Shown one piece after another: positions 23,086 to 29,954 of a DNA stretch of 29,954 bases. Source of the stretch: Bacillota bacterium (GTDB taxonomy: Bacteria; Bacillota; Clostridia; Tissierellales; Peptoniphilaceae); NCBI GenBank assembly GCA_023393815.1, contig JAEXBU010000088.1, positions 1 through 29,954 of the forward strand, given 5' to 3'. The position numbers and the translations under genes are program-made. Each line of letters opens with the position of its first letter. Position 1 is the stretch's first letter. The notes beneath the pieces were generated by a model, which had not been told where the DNA came from, made no database searches, and worked only from the letters and a program-made list of their open reading frames with translations.

Positions 23086-24525
23086 TTATCCTTTCGTTTT
23101 TAGCAATGTAAGCAAGTAGTCGAAAACCCGTTTCGTAGAAGAAATCGACAAGTTTTCGCCCGGTGCGTGCACGCCGTCCATATCCGGGCCAATGGAGATC
23201 ATGTCCATTTTCCCGACGGTATCTTGTAAAATACCGCATTCCAAACCGGCGTGAATCATTTCGACGGTGGCATCCTCGCCGGTAAGCTCTTTCCATAACT
23301 TGACGGCCTTATCTCTCAAGGGCGACTCTTCCGCAAATTCCCAAGCGGCGTAAGCGGATTTTTCTTCGAACTTTCCGCCGTTTACTTCTCCCGCCAGACG
23401 GTTTTTTAGGGCAATTTCTTGAATTTTGCTGTCGACGTCGCTTCGAATTTGCATGGTGAAAACGACCTTTTCGTCGTCGCTCATGCCCACGCCCACATTC
23501 GTCGACGATTCAACCAAACCTTCGATTTTCTTGCTGAAGGTGTTGACGCCGTTGGGGGCGAGAAGCAAGTAGTTAATGATTCCGTCGGCAACCTCCGGCG
23601 TAAGTACTTTGTCGGCCGACGCATCTTCGAGGGTTAACTTCCCATTGGGATCGGTAGCGGAAAATTCCTTTAAAATCGTATTCGCCGAACGATTGAGAGC
23701 CTCTTTCACCCCGTCCAAATCCTTTGCGTCTACGGCAATGACGGCCTCGGCATCTCTTGGAATAGCATTCGGCTTCGAACCGCCGGAGAAATCCGCCAAT
23801 TCGAAATCGTAATCAAAGGAAACTTCCCGCAAAATACGCGCCAACAAAATGATCGGGTTGCCTCGTTCGTCGTCGATATCTGAGCCCGAGTGGCCGCCGC
23901 GGAATCCGCCGAAATCCAGTTCCAGGAAGGTGTCTTTTTCCGGTTTTTTAAACTCTTTATCAAAGATGATACTTGCTACCATGCCGCCGGCGCATCCGAC
24001 GGTAATAATGCCTTCTTCTTCCGAGTCGATATTAATTAAGGTCCGGCCCTGTAAAAGACTGCCATCAATGGCGTGGGCACCGGTCATAGCCGTTTCTTCA
24101 TCTACGGTAATCAAGCATTCCAATGCAGGATGGTCGTAGTCGCCATCTAAAATAGCGAGCATCATGGCTATGGCAATGCCGTCGTCAGCGCCCAAAGTCG
24201 TGTTCTTTGCAACAATGCGGTCCCCTTCGACTTCCGCCTCAATGGGATCGCAACAAAAATTGTGTTCATAGCCTTTTACGGCCTCACAGACCATGTCCAT
24301 GTGACCTTGTAAAATGACGGTCGGTTCATTTTCGTAACCCTTGGACGCGGGCTTGCGAATAATGACGTTATTCGACTCTTCTTGCACGACGTCGAGTCCT
24401 CTTTCTTTTGCCCATTGAACCAAGTAGTTGCTGATTTTTTCTTCTTCTTTGCTACAACGGGGAATGTCCGTGATTTCGGCAAAGAACTTCAATACCGGGA
24501 AGTCGCCGGTTAAACCTTTTATCAC
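23086..24525 (-). CDS. pepD: Aminoacyl-histidine dipeptidase (M20C peptidase)
   Basis: PepD hydrolyses dipeptides such as those with a C-terminal histidine, using two zinc ions. The 479-residue product has the M20 metal ligands in LQGHMDMV (His75, Asp77), LGADDGIA (Asp114/115) and VDEETAMTGA (Glu143/144). It also has an inserted dimerisation-type domain and a late HAGLECG motif. The length is normal. It starts with GTG (24523-24525) preceded by AGAGGTGATATT. A candidate promoter lies at 24543-24571, so it may head the pepD-to-glyA unit. A role in peptide-derived amino-acid use fits a peptide-fermenting anaerobe, which is inference. Confidence 0.95.
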   Translation of the reverse strand: MIKGLTGDFPVLKFFAEITDIPRCSKEEEKISNYLVQWAKERGLDVVQEESNNVIIRKPASKGYENEPTVILQGHMDMVCEAVKGYEHNFCCDPIEAEVEGDRIVAKNTTLGADDGIAIAMMLAILDGDYDHPALECLITVDEETAMTGAHAIDGSLLQGRTLINIDSEEEGIITVGCAGGMVASIIFDKEFKKPEKDTFLELDFGGFRGGHSGSDIDDERGNPIILLARILREVSFDYDFELADFSGGSKPNAIPRDAEAVIAVDAKDLDGVKEALNRSANTILKEFSATDPNGKLTLEDASADKVLTPEVADGIINYLLLAPNGVNTFSKKIEGLVESSTNVGVGMSDDEKVVFTMQIRSDVDSKIQEIALKNRLAGEVNGGKFEEKSAYAAWEFAEESPLRDKAVKLWKELTGEDATVEMIHAGLECGILQDTVGKMDMISIGPDMDGVHAPGENLSISSTKRVFDYLLTLLKTKG

Positions 24526-24542
24526 AATATCACCTCTTCTTT

Positions 24543-24571
24543 ATATTACACGAAACGCGCCGTCCCGTCAT
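24543..24571 (-). promoter_or_regulatory. Possible promoter for the pepD-glyA unit
   Basis: On the minus strand, ATGACG (24566-24571) and TAATAT (24543-24548) are 17 bases apart, each matching 4 of 6 consensus bases. They occupy the 45-base gap between msrA and pepD. No terminator was seen after msrA, so read-through from upstream is also possible. Confidence 0.35.
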
Positions 24572-25065
24572 TACTTTTCGCTTTTCTTAGGCAGAGGAAT
24601 ATGGCAATAGCCACCGGGATTTTTCAGCAGATACTTTTGGTGGTAGTCCTCCGCCTCGGTAAAATTCTCCAAAGCCGCAACCTCCACCCAAATTTTCCGC
24701 TCGGACTGCGATTGACGCCGGGCTTTGTCAGCTTCATAAAAAGTCTTCGCCTCTTCGTCTCCCGGCCGATAATAAAGGCCCGTGCGGTATTGACGTCCCA
24801 CGTCATTTCCTTGGCGAAAATAGCTGTACGGATCGATGATCTTATAAAACAAATCCACCACACGCTCTCTCGAAATGACCGAAGGATCGTAGTGAATTAG
24901 GACGCCTTCCGCCGCTTTGCTTTTGCCGTAACAGAGATCGTCGTAGGTCGGGCATGGAACGTCCGAATTGACATAACCGACTGTCGTAGACGTTACCCCC
25001 TCCGTCCGACGAAAATATTCCTCTACGCCCCAAAAACAACCGCCAGCCAGAATAATTTCAGCCAT
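24571..25065 (-). CDS. msrA: Peptide methionine-(S)-sulfoxide reductase MsrA
   Basis: MsrA repairs oxidised methionine (S-sulfoxide) in proteins. The 164-residue product has the catalytic GCFWG with Cys10, followed by TTVGYVNSD, and the C-terminal EDYHQKYL...GGYCHIPLP with a late cysteine that may resolve the disulfide. It is a stand-alone MsrA; no MsrB domain is fused and none is adjacent. AGGAGGAAGG immediately precedes the ATG. The gene lies 8 bases after the RelA/SpoT-domain gene and is probably co-transcribed with it. Confidence 0.97.
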   Translation of the reverse strand: MAEIILAGGCFWGVEEYFRRTEGVTSTTVGYVNSDVPCPTYDDLCYGKSKAAEGVLIHYDPSVISRERVVDLFYKIIDPYSYFRQGNDVGRQYRTGLYYRPGDEEAKTFYEADKARRQSQSERKIWVEVAALENFTEAEDYHQKYLLKNPGGYCHIPLPKKSEK

Positions 25066-25073
25066 CCTTCCTC

Positions 25074-26411
25074 CTAACTGTTTAACATACGCTCGATGCG
25101 CAATTTATTGTCCCGAAAATCGTCATAAGATCGTATATTGCGAAATACTTGGGACATCGAGTGGGAGCTGAATCCGTAGTATTTTGCAATCATATGATTC
25201 ATAGACGGATCTTTTTCTACCATAGTAGCATAGCAATCCAAGACGAATGCGACCAACGCCCCATACTCTTCTTCGGAAAAGCCCTTGGGATCTACTTCCC
25301 TGCGAATCATGTCTACCAGAAGGTACTCTAAATAGCGGAAAAACTCTTCAAAATCGATTCGAGGCTCTGCCTGCTCAATTTCAGCAATGATCTTAAAAAA
25401 GAGATTCCACCCGAATTCCCGCGGCATAATATCGTAAACAGCCTTGCCAACCCGCTCCGTAAAATCTGTCGTAAAAGCAGGTTTGCGATCGAATACGACG
25501 CCTTCCGCCACCTTAAAACTCCGTTGATCGATGTGATTAATTCGATTCAAAAGGCGAATAAAGTTTTCTCCTTCGTCGTAATCCAAGAGGGTTTGGCACT
25601 TGTAGTCCAAATAGTCCACAATAATATCCGACGTCTCGTTAAAGTCCACGACAAAACCCAATTCCTTTCGAATGGTACCGACAAAAATATCATGAATAAT
25701 TTTTGACAGTAGGCTCTTTACTTGTTTATGATTGCTCTTCACCGCCGAAGAGTCCATGTCGTTAACATGTTCGTAAAGAATCCGCAGCTGCCGGTCAATC
25801 ATGGACAGGTTATCCTTAATCGAATGCATGATGTCGCGAAAAAATTCTTCCGTGAGCATATAGTTGTAATTTTTGTACAAGACCTTGTGGTCGATTTCTC
25901 CCCAGAACACATTGACCAAAGACTTAATCTGCAATTCGAAATGAATATTTTCGACCCCGTCTCTTAGGATCCCGTCGATTTTATAGATGCCGAATCCGTT
26001 TTTTTGAATCATAGGCTGCGCAGTTTCCATATCCAATAAAATGCGTTTATGGGTCGGCGAACGATAATAGCCATTTTCCACGGGAATGTAAAAAAGATCC
26101 TTCATGGCCCGGTAAATGTCTACCTCGTCGTCGGTAAAGCGGCATTCGATCCGAAGGCCGATGATGTCTTGCATATGCCGGAGCATTTCCTCGGCATCAT
26201 CGTAGTGCATATACAGACTATTTCGAATAATCTTTTCTCTTAAAGAATTTGCCGATTTAATTCGTGAATTGACCGCGAGAAAACTGTCGTTATCTTTAAA
26301 TTCCATTTCAAAAAAGTTTTCCAATTCCCGCTCGAGCTCCACAATATAGTCGTATTTCTTATTTAACAACTCAATGGCTCGGTCAATAAAGTTGAATAAA
26401 TCCAGTTCCAT
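25074..26411 (-). CDS. RelA/SpoT-domain protein with long C-terminal helical extension
   Basis: The N-terminal ~185 residues resemble the small alarmone (p)ppGpp synthetase domain: SRIKSANSLREKI at 49-61, DIIGLRIECRF with Asp82 and Arg87, and FELQIKSLVNVFWGEIDHK with Glu159 and His175. The guanine-stacking loop usually written as NGYRSLH is not recognisable in standard form; candidates are NGYYRSPTH at 113-121 or QKNGFGIYK at 136-144. Residues about 190-445 form a mainly helical region I cannot assign, and there is no HD hydrolase, TGS or ACT domain. This makes it much longer than RelP/RelQ enzymes (about 210-260). AGGGGG lies before the ATG. Synthetase activity is plausible but unproven from sequence. 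Confidence 0.8.
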   Translation of the reverse strand: MELDLFNFIDRAIELLNKKYDYIVELERELENFFEMEFKDNDSFLAVNSRIKSANSLREKIIRNSLYMHYDDAEEMLRHMQDIIGLRIECRFTDDEVDIYRAMKDLFYIPVENGYYRSPTHKRILLDMETAQPMIQKNGFGIYKIDGILRDGVENIHFELQIKSLVNVFWGEIDHKVLYKNYNYMLTEEFFRDIMHSIKDNLSMIDRQLRILYEHVNDMDSSAVKSNHKQVKSLLSKIIHDIFVGTIRKELGFVVDFNETSDIIVDYLDYKCQTLLDYDEGENFIRLLNRINHIDQRSFKVAEGVVFDRKPAFTTDFTERVGKAVYDIMPREFGWNLFFKIIAEIEQAEPRIDFEEFFRYLEYLLVDMIRREVDPKGFSEEEYGALVAFVLDCYATMVEKDPSMNHMIAKYYGFSSHSMSQVFRNIRSYDDFRDNKLRIERMLNS

Positions 26412-26433
26412 ATTTTCCCCCTGACTACTACAT

Positions 26434-26442
26434 AGTATAACA
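26434..26442 (-). promoter_or_regulatory. Extended -10 promoter for the RelA/SpoT-domain gene and msrA
   Basis: On the minus strand TGTTATACT, an extended -10 element, lies 22 bases before the start codon. No good -35 box is seen at the expected distance, which is usual for extended -10 promoters. The 154-base gap 26412-26565 otherwise holds only the terminator of the parvulin gene. Confidence 0.5.
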
Positions 26443-26540
26443 CACTACGCGAAAGGAAAACGATCTATCGAGACCGAGAAGACTTCTTTTGATGCTTTGC
26501 TCCTACTTTATAGACGAAACATTCTTTTTTTCTGCGGAAA

Positions 26541-26566
26541 TAAAAAAGTGGCCGAAGCCACCTCTT
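26541..26566 (-). terminator. Terminator of the parvulin gene
   Basis: A GTGGC/GCCAC stem with a UUCG loop on the minus strand is followed by six Ts, starting right at the stop codon of the parvulin gene. The stem is short, but the tetraloop and U-tract make it convincing. Confidence 0.8.
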
Positions 26567-27315
26567 TATTTGTATTCGACCTTGTATTTCTTTTCCAGTT
26601 CACCCACTTTGTCTAGGTAGAGTCTTTGTTGCTTTTGGCGGGTTAATTCCATTTGGATTTCACCGCGCACTTCGTCGAAACTTTTTTCCTCTTCCGGTTG
26701 ACCTGCGATGCGCTTAATGACGTGGTAACCGAACTGCGTCTTTACGGGATCGGAAATTTCGCCATCTTCCATGGCGAATACTTTTTCATCAAACTCCGGC
26801 ACCATTTGCCCGCGACCGAACGTCCCTAAATCACCACCGCGTTCATTCGAGGGACAAGAGGAATGTTCCTTGGCCAAAGCTTCGAAGTCGGCACCTTCTT
26901 TAATTTGCTTGGACAAGTCCTTCGCCTTTTTTTCGTCGTCGACTAAAATGTGAGCCGCATGCACGGATTCCGGCTTTTTGAAAAAGGCCTTGTTTTCTTC
27001 GTAGAACTCTTTCATTTCATCTTCCGTAACCTCCACGCCTTCGATGGTCTTGGAGAAGTTGTAGGATTTTAAGAGAGACTTCTTCGTATCGGCGAAGACC
27101 TTCTTGAACTCTTCCTCTTCATCCATCTTCTTGTCTACGGCATCCAACAGCAAAAGTTCTTGACGAACCAATTCGTCTAAAATGTATTTTTTCCCCTCTT
27201 CCCCTTGAAATTGAAGAGCCATTTGCGGATTCATGCTCTTTACATATGCGTCTACATCCGATTGATGAATATCTACATTTCCAATAGACGCCAGTACTTT
27301 ATTTTCTTCAGTCAT
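26566..27315 (-). CDS. Cytoplasmic parvulin-type (PpiC) peptidyl-prolyl isomerase
   Basis: The product (249 residues) has a SurA/PrsA-like N-terminal helical part (about 1-110) with ALQFQGEEGKKYILDELVRQELLL. A PpiC rotamase domain follows (about 115-210: HAAHILVDDEKKA, RGGDLGTFGRGQMVPEFD, VKTQFGYHVIKR), then a helical tail. There is no signal peptide or lipobox, so unlike PrsA it should stay in the cytoplasm. I chose ATG 27313-27315 after AGGAGGTTTTG; the codon before it (TTG) merely extends the open frame. It is transcribed alone, divergently from glmS, between its own promoter and terminator. Its clients are unknown; trigger-factor-like help to nascent chains is one guess. Confidence 0.9.
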   Translation of the reverse strand: MTEENKVLASIGNVDIHQSDVDAYVKSMNPQMALQFQGEEGKKYILDELVRQELLLLDAVDKKMDEEEEFKKVFADTKKSLLKSYNFSKTIEGVEVTEDEMKEFYEENKAFFKKPESVHAAHILVDDEKKAKDLSKQIKEGADFEALAKEHSSCPSNERGGDLGTFGRGQMVPEFDEKVFAMEDGEISDPVKTQFGYHVIKRIAGQPEEEKSFDEVRGEIQMELTRQKQQRLYLDKVGELEKKYKVEYK

Positions 27316-27362
27316 CAAAACCTCCTAATTTTTACGGTAACTTTGTATTTTTACTGCCCTTT

Positions 27363-27392
27363 ATCATAACAACCCCAAGTGTTTTCCGTCAA
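27363..27392 (-). promoter_or_regulatory. Promoter of the parvulin gene
   Basis: On the minus strand TTGACG (27387-27392) and TATGAT (27363-27368) are 18 bases apart, and a TG one base upstream of the -10 box makes it extended. It lies about 48 bases before the start codon, back to back with the glmS promoter. Confidence 0.65.
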
Positions 27393-27402
27393 GATTGCAC
27401 TG

Positions 27403-27432
27403 TTCTCTTTAAAAGGAAAGCTATGGTATAAT
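27403..27432 (+). promoter_or_regulatory. Promoter of glmS
   Basis: TGGTATAAT, a perfect extended -10, ends at 27432. A weak TTCTCT at 27403-27408 lies 18 bases before it. Transcription would start near 27439, giving a leader of about 180 bases that carries the glmS ribozyme. Confidence 0.65.
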
Positions 27433-27473
27433 AAGCTATATACATGAATGATTTGTAACGGGAGAATAAAATG

Positions 27474-27605
27474 AGCGCCAGCACCTTCACGGTGGACGAG
27501 GAATGAAGTGATCGAATTTTCGGCGGATGCTTCATAGGTCTGCAACCTAAGTATTGTACAAAACCCGGAGCAATCCCGGCACAAAATCAATACGGCAGCT
27601 CCCGA
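27474..27605 (+). ncRNA. glmS self-cleaving ribozyme / riboswitch
   Basis: The leader holds the glmS ribozyme core: AGCGCCAG at 27474-27481 with the expected cleavage between A27474 and G27475, GACGAGG at 27495-27501, and the catalytic segment ATCGAATTTTCGGCGGATGC at 27511-27530. The latter is embedded in a GAATGAAG/CTTCAT helix. Downstream helices are visible as AGGT..ACCT and GTATTG...CAATAC. This RNA cuts itself when glucosamine-6-phosphate is bound, after which the message is degraded, giving feedback control of glmS. The glmS ribosome site (AGGAGG, 27610-27615) lies directly after it. All core elements look intact; the exact 3' boundary is approximate. Confidence 0.95.
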
Positions 27606-27620
27606 GAGTAGGAGGATATT

Positions 27621-29441
27621 ATGTGTGGAATTGTTGCCTTTAACGGCAAAGGAAATGCTGAAGAACGCATTCTTCAGGGTCTGGAAAAATTAGAATATCG
27701 CGGCTACGACAGTGCCGGCATCGCTATGATCGACCACGGCGTGCTAAAAGTCACAAAAGCGGCCGGCCGCCTCGATGCCTTGGAAGAAAAACTTAAGAAA
27801 CATCCTTTACAAGGTTCTAACGGCATCGGCCATACCCGCTGGGCCACCCACGGTGTACCGAGCGAGACGAACGCCCATCCCCACGTGTCCAGCGACCACA
27901 AGGTGGCCGTAGTGCATAACGGCATCATCGAAAACTTTCAAGAAATAAAAAATCGCCTGATGGAAGAGGGATTTACTTTCTATTCCGAAACGGATACGGA
28001 AGTCGTCGCCAATTTAATCGCATCGAAACTTGATGATGATTTAAAGGCTGCCGTGGAAGAGGCTACAAAAGAACTGCGCGGCACATTTAGCTTGGCCGTA
28101 CTCTCCTCGGACGATCCGGAGAAACTCATCGTCACCCGTCGGGAATCGCCGCTTATTTTAGGCATCGCCAACGACGGTATTTTCGCCGCATCGGATATTC
28201 CCGCTTTATTGGCTTACACGCGCGATGTCATTTACTTGGATAATGATGACTTGGTGGTCATAGAAAATGGAGTCTACACCATCTACAACGACGGAAAAGC
28301 CGTTGACAAGGAAATCAAAACCGTGGAATGGAGCATGGAAAGTGCCGGCAAAGAAGGTTTTGATCACTACATGATAAAAGAAATCTTCGAACAACCGAAG
28401 GCCATTCGCGACTGCCTGCTTCGAAAAGTCTCAGACGGTTTCGTCCACTTCGGCGATCAATCCTTTACGAAAGAAGAAATCGAAAGTTTCGACCACGTAT
28501 ATATGACTGCTTGCGGTACGGCTTTCCACGCATCTCAAGTGGGTAAACGCGCTCTGGAAGAAGCTATGCAACAAGAAATTACGGCGGAAATCGCATCGGA
28601 ATTCCGCTACAATATGCCTTTCTTAAACGAAAACAGTTTGCTTATTGTGGTGAGCCAATCGGGCGAAACCGGCGATACCTTAGCTGTGCTGAGAGAAGCG
28701 AAACAACGGGGCGCAAAGGTACTCGCCATTACCAACGTATTGGGATCAAGCATCGACCGGGAAAGTGACAAAGTCATTTACTGCGACGCAGGTCCTGAAA
28801 TTTCCGTTGCAAGTACCAAGGCTTATTCGACACAGCTGTTGAGCCTTTACCTGTTGGCTCTGGATTTCGGCTACAAACTGGGTACTTACGACGAAGATGC
28901 CGTGAAGCGCGCCATCGAAGAATTGTCCGCCGTTCCGGAAAAGATTGAGGCCATTTTAGAGAATGTAGACGCCTTAGATCCTATTGCCAAACGCCTTTCC
29001 GCTCACCGCGCCATCTTCTATCTGGGACGCGGCATCGACTATCTGAGCGCAAAGGAAGGGGCCTTGAAGCTGAAGGAAATTTCTTACATTCACGCCCAAT
29101 CCATGCCCGCCGGCGAGTTAAAACACGGTAGCATCGCCTTAGTTGAAGAAGGGCTGCCTATCGTCACCATCATCACCCAATCCCTTCTCGTGGAAAAAAG
29201 CATTTCCAACATCAAAGAAGTGAAGGCAAGAGGCGCTTACAATATTGTCATCACCGATGACGTAAGCGCCCATATCGACGAAGTGGCGGATGACATGATC
29301 CGCATTCCGGCCATCTCCGATCTTTATGCCCCGATTCTCACCGTCTTGCCCCAACAAATTCTCGCTTATAAAGTGAGCGTCCTCTTAGGAAACGATGTGG
29401 ACAAGCCGAGAAACTTGGCAAAATCTGTTACAGTAGAATAA
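27621..29441 (+). CDS. glmS: Glutamine-fructose-6-phosphate aminotransferase (isomerising)
   Basis: GlmS makes glucosamine-6-phosphate from fructose-6-phosphate and glutamine, the entry step of peptidoglycan amino-sugar synthesis. The 606-residue product has the N-terminal class II glutaminase domain (MCGIVAFNG with catalytic Cys2, LEYRGYDSAGIA, HTRWATHG, HNGIIENF). Two SIS isomerase domains follow (TACGTAFHASQVG, VSQSGETGDTLA, and ISYIHAQSMPAGELKHGSIA). It ends with the standard LAKSVTVE. AGGAGG lies 5 bases before the ATG. Expression is controlled by the ribozyme in its leader, and a terminator follows 7 bases after the stop. The gene is monocistronic. Confidence 0.98.
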   Translation: MCGIVAFNGKGNAEERILQGLEKLEYRGYDSAGIAMIDHGVLKVTKAAGRLDALEEKLKKHPLQGSNGIGHTRWATHGVPSETNAHPHVSSDHKVAVVHNGIIENFQEIKNRLMEEGFTFYSETDTEVVANLIASKLDDDLKAAVEEATKELRGTFSLAVLSSDDPEKLIVTRRESPLILGIANDGIFAASDIPALLAYTRDVIYLDNDDLVVIENGVYTIYNDGKAVDKEIKTVEWSMESAGKEGFDHYMIKEIFEQPKAIRDCLLRKVSDGFVHFGDQSFTKEEIESFDHVYMTACGTAFHASQVGKRALEEAMQQEITAEIASEFRYNMPFLNENSLLIVVSQSGETGDTLAVLREAKQRGAKVLAITNVLGSSIDRESDKVIYCDAGPEISVASTKAYSTQLLSLYLLALDFGYKLGTYDEDAVKRAIEELSAVPEKIEAILENVDALDPIAKRLSAHRAIFYLGRGIDYLSAKEGALKLKEISYIHAQSMPAGELKHGSIALVEEGLPIVTIITQSLLVEKSISNIKEVKARGAYNIVITDDVSAHIDEVADDMIRIPAISDLYAPILTVLPQQILAYKVSVLLGNDVDKPRNLAKSVTVE

Positions 29442-29448
29442 AATCTCG

Positions 29449-29480
29449 AATCGGCATAAGTTTTCTTGTGCCGATTTTTT
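29449..29480 (+). terminator. Terminator of glmS
   Basis: AATCGGCA...TGCCGATT with inner AAG/CTT pairing forms a long stem, followed by a run of Ts, 7 bases after the glmS stop. Confidence 0.85.
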
Positions 29481-29493
29481 ACGCCTATCCACT

Positions 29494-29529
29494 AAAAAAA
29501 GGACTTCCCCTTACCGAAAGTCCTTTTTT
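29494..29529. terminator. Bidirectional terminator between glmS and the cobQ-like gene
   Basis: GGACTT (29501-29506) and AAGTCC (29518-29523) form a stem flanked by seven As and six Ts, extending the stem and giving U-tracts on both strands. It probably ends the minus-strand cobQ-like transcript, about 60 bases past its stop, and backs up the glmS terminator. Confidence 0.8.
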
Positions 29530-29591
29530 CTTGCAATCAATCGGTACGCCCGCATCGATCCGCCTTTCCCGTTTAAACAGCTCCCTTCTCT

Positions 29592-29954
29592 TTACAGAAG
29601 GCCTATTATTTCGTCCAATTTCTCCATATCCAGGGATGCTGCTACCACGGCGGCCAGCTTTTCAATTTGGCTGTCTTTAAAAGCGGCGTAGTCCATAGTC
29701 GGCTTTGTCGTCACATTTTTTTCTTTTTTTAAAACGGCAACGATCTCCTCGGCAATAAAGGGTCCGTCGAAAAAACCGTGAATGTAGGTGCCGTAGAGGT
29801 GATTGTTCACGACGACGCCGCCCGATTCCGTCAGGTTACAACTACCTTTTATCTCTCTTTCCCTGCTTTCGCCCATGTGAATTTCATAGCCCGACACTTT
29901 TTTTCCGTGAAGATTTGCCATTAAGCCGCCCTCGGCGGAAATGGTTGTCTCTAC
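29592..29954 (-). CDS. cobQ: CobQ-like cobyric acid synthase, C-terminal part, cut by window edge
   Basis: The frame is open to the right edge, so only the C-terminal ~120 residues are seen and the real start lies outside the window. The signature SGYEIHMGES is that of CobQ-type glutamine amidotransferases, followed by YGTYIHGFFD, whose His belongs to the class I glutaminase triad. CobQ amidates cobyrinic acid a,c-diamide four times in cobalamin synthesis. The related GatD and CobB proteins are alternatives, but the GYEIHMG motif favours CobQ. An internal ATG at 29921 is not the true start. Downstream lie about 60 bases without a gene, then a terminator. Confidence 0.85.
   Translation of the reverse strand, partial: VETTISAEGGLMANLHGKKVSGYEIHMGESREREIKGSCNLTESGGVVVNNHLYGTYIHGFFDGPFIAEEIVAVLKKEKNVTTKPTMDYAAFKDSQIEKLAAVVAASLDMEKLDEIIGLL

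Noticed and set aside
23084..23296. N-terminal extension of the DUF1292 frame by 71 residues
   Set aside because: The extension runs through the end of pepD in another frame and lacks family likeness; a ribosome site and ATG at 23081-23083 mark the real start.
27351..27590. 79-codon frame on the minus strand opposite the glmS leader
   Set aside because: It is the complement of the ribozyme and promoters and has no ribosome site or family-like sequence.
29584..29601. CCTTCT/AGAAGG hairpin at the cobQ-like stop
   Set aside because: It has no U-tract on the minus strand; the stronger hairpin at 29494-29529 is the better terminator.
29468..29680. 70-codon plus-strand frame after glmS
   Set aside because: It crosses two terminators and continues antisense to the cobQ-like gene; no coding character seen.
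1..29954. CRISPR arrays, insertion sequences, prophage, defence or toxin-antitoxin genes
   Set aside because: No regularly spaced repeats, transposase, integrase or recognisable defence motifs were found on reading the window.

Overview
This window looks like chromosomal housekeeping DNA from a low-to-mid GC Gram-positive anaerobe. The best guess is a member of the Tissierellia/Peptoniphilaceae or a related Clostridia lineage. That guess rests on the combination sepF-ylmH-lspA-rluD-pyrR, a DUF512 radical-SAM gene beside der, a glmS ribozyme, strong AGGAGG-type ribosome binding sites and frequent TTG/GTG starts. It is inferred from gene content, not from a 16S gene or a database match. No rRNA, tRNA, CRISPR array, insertion sequence, phage or plasmid gene was seen, and coding is dense.

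Layout. (1) 1-4475, minus: yraN, comM, dprA and topA (cut by the left edge), a DNA-uptake/processing and topology operon behind a good promoter at 4499-4527. (2) 4608-9249, minus: a six-gene unit of an MtnA/eIF2B-like isomerase, an HD nucleotidase, an OmpR-type response regulator, a histidine kinase, a lipoprotein and a three-helix membrane protein, closed by a terminator at 4561-4590. A purine nucleoside/methylthio-nucleoside phosphorylase (9312-10037, plus) diverges from it. (3) 10096-19438, minus: an 11-gene unit running DUF512, der, plsY, gpsA, HlyD-like, yggS/ylmE, sepF, ylmH, lspA, rluD, pyrR, ending at a terminator shared with the convergent phosphorylase gene. (4) 19487-24525, minus: pepD, a DUF1292 protein, a TIGR01212-type radical SAM protein, a P-loop protein, a 29-residue membrane peptide, an uncharacterised 192-residue protein and glyA. 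(5) 24571-26411, minus: a RelA/SpoT-domain protein and msrA. (6) 26566-27315, minus: a cytoplasmic parvulin. Diverging from it is glmS with its self-cleaving ribozyme leader (plus). (7) Right edge, minus: the C-terminal part of a CobQ-like cobyric acid synthase.

How it works together. Region 3 joins phospholipid precursor synthesis (gpsA, plsY), ribosome maturation (der, rluD), lipoprotein maturation (lspA) and cell division (sepF and neighbours), with ATGA-type overlaps at der/plsY and gpsA/hlyD-like. Region 2 couples nucleoside/sugar-phosphate salvage genes to a two-component system whose last two genes are candidate accessory envelope proteins. I see no obvious defence or mobile system. 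The least explained parts are the signalling-salvage operon, the altered purine pocket of the phosphorylase, the 29-residue membrane peptide, the HlyD-like adaptor without a transporter, the divergent RelA/SpoT protein and a possible AUU start.
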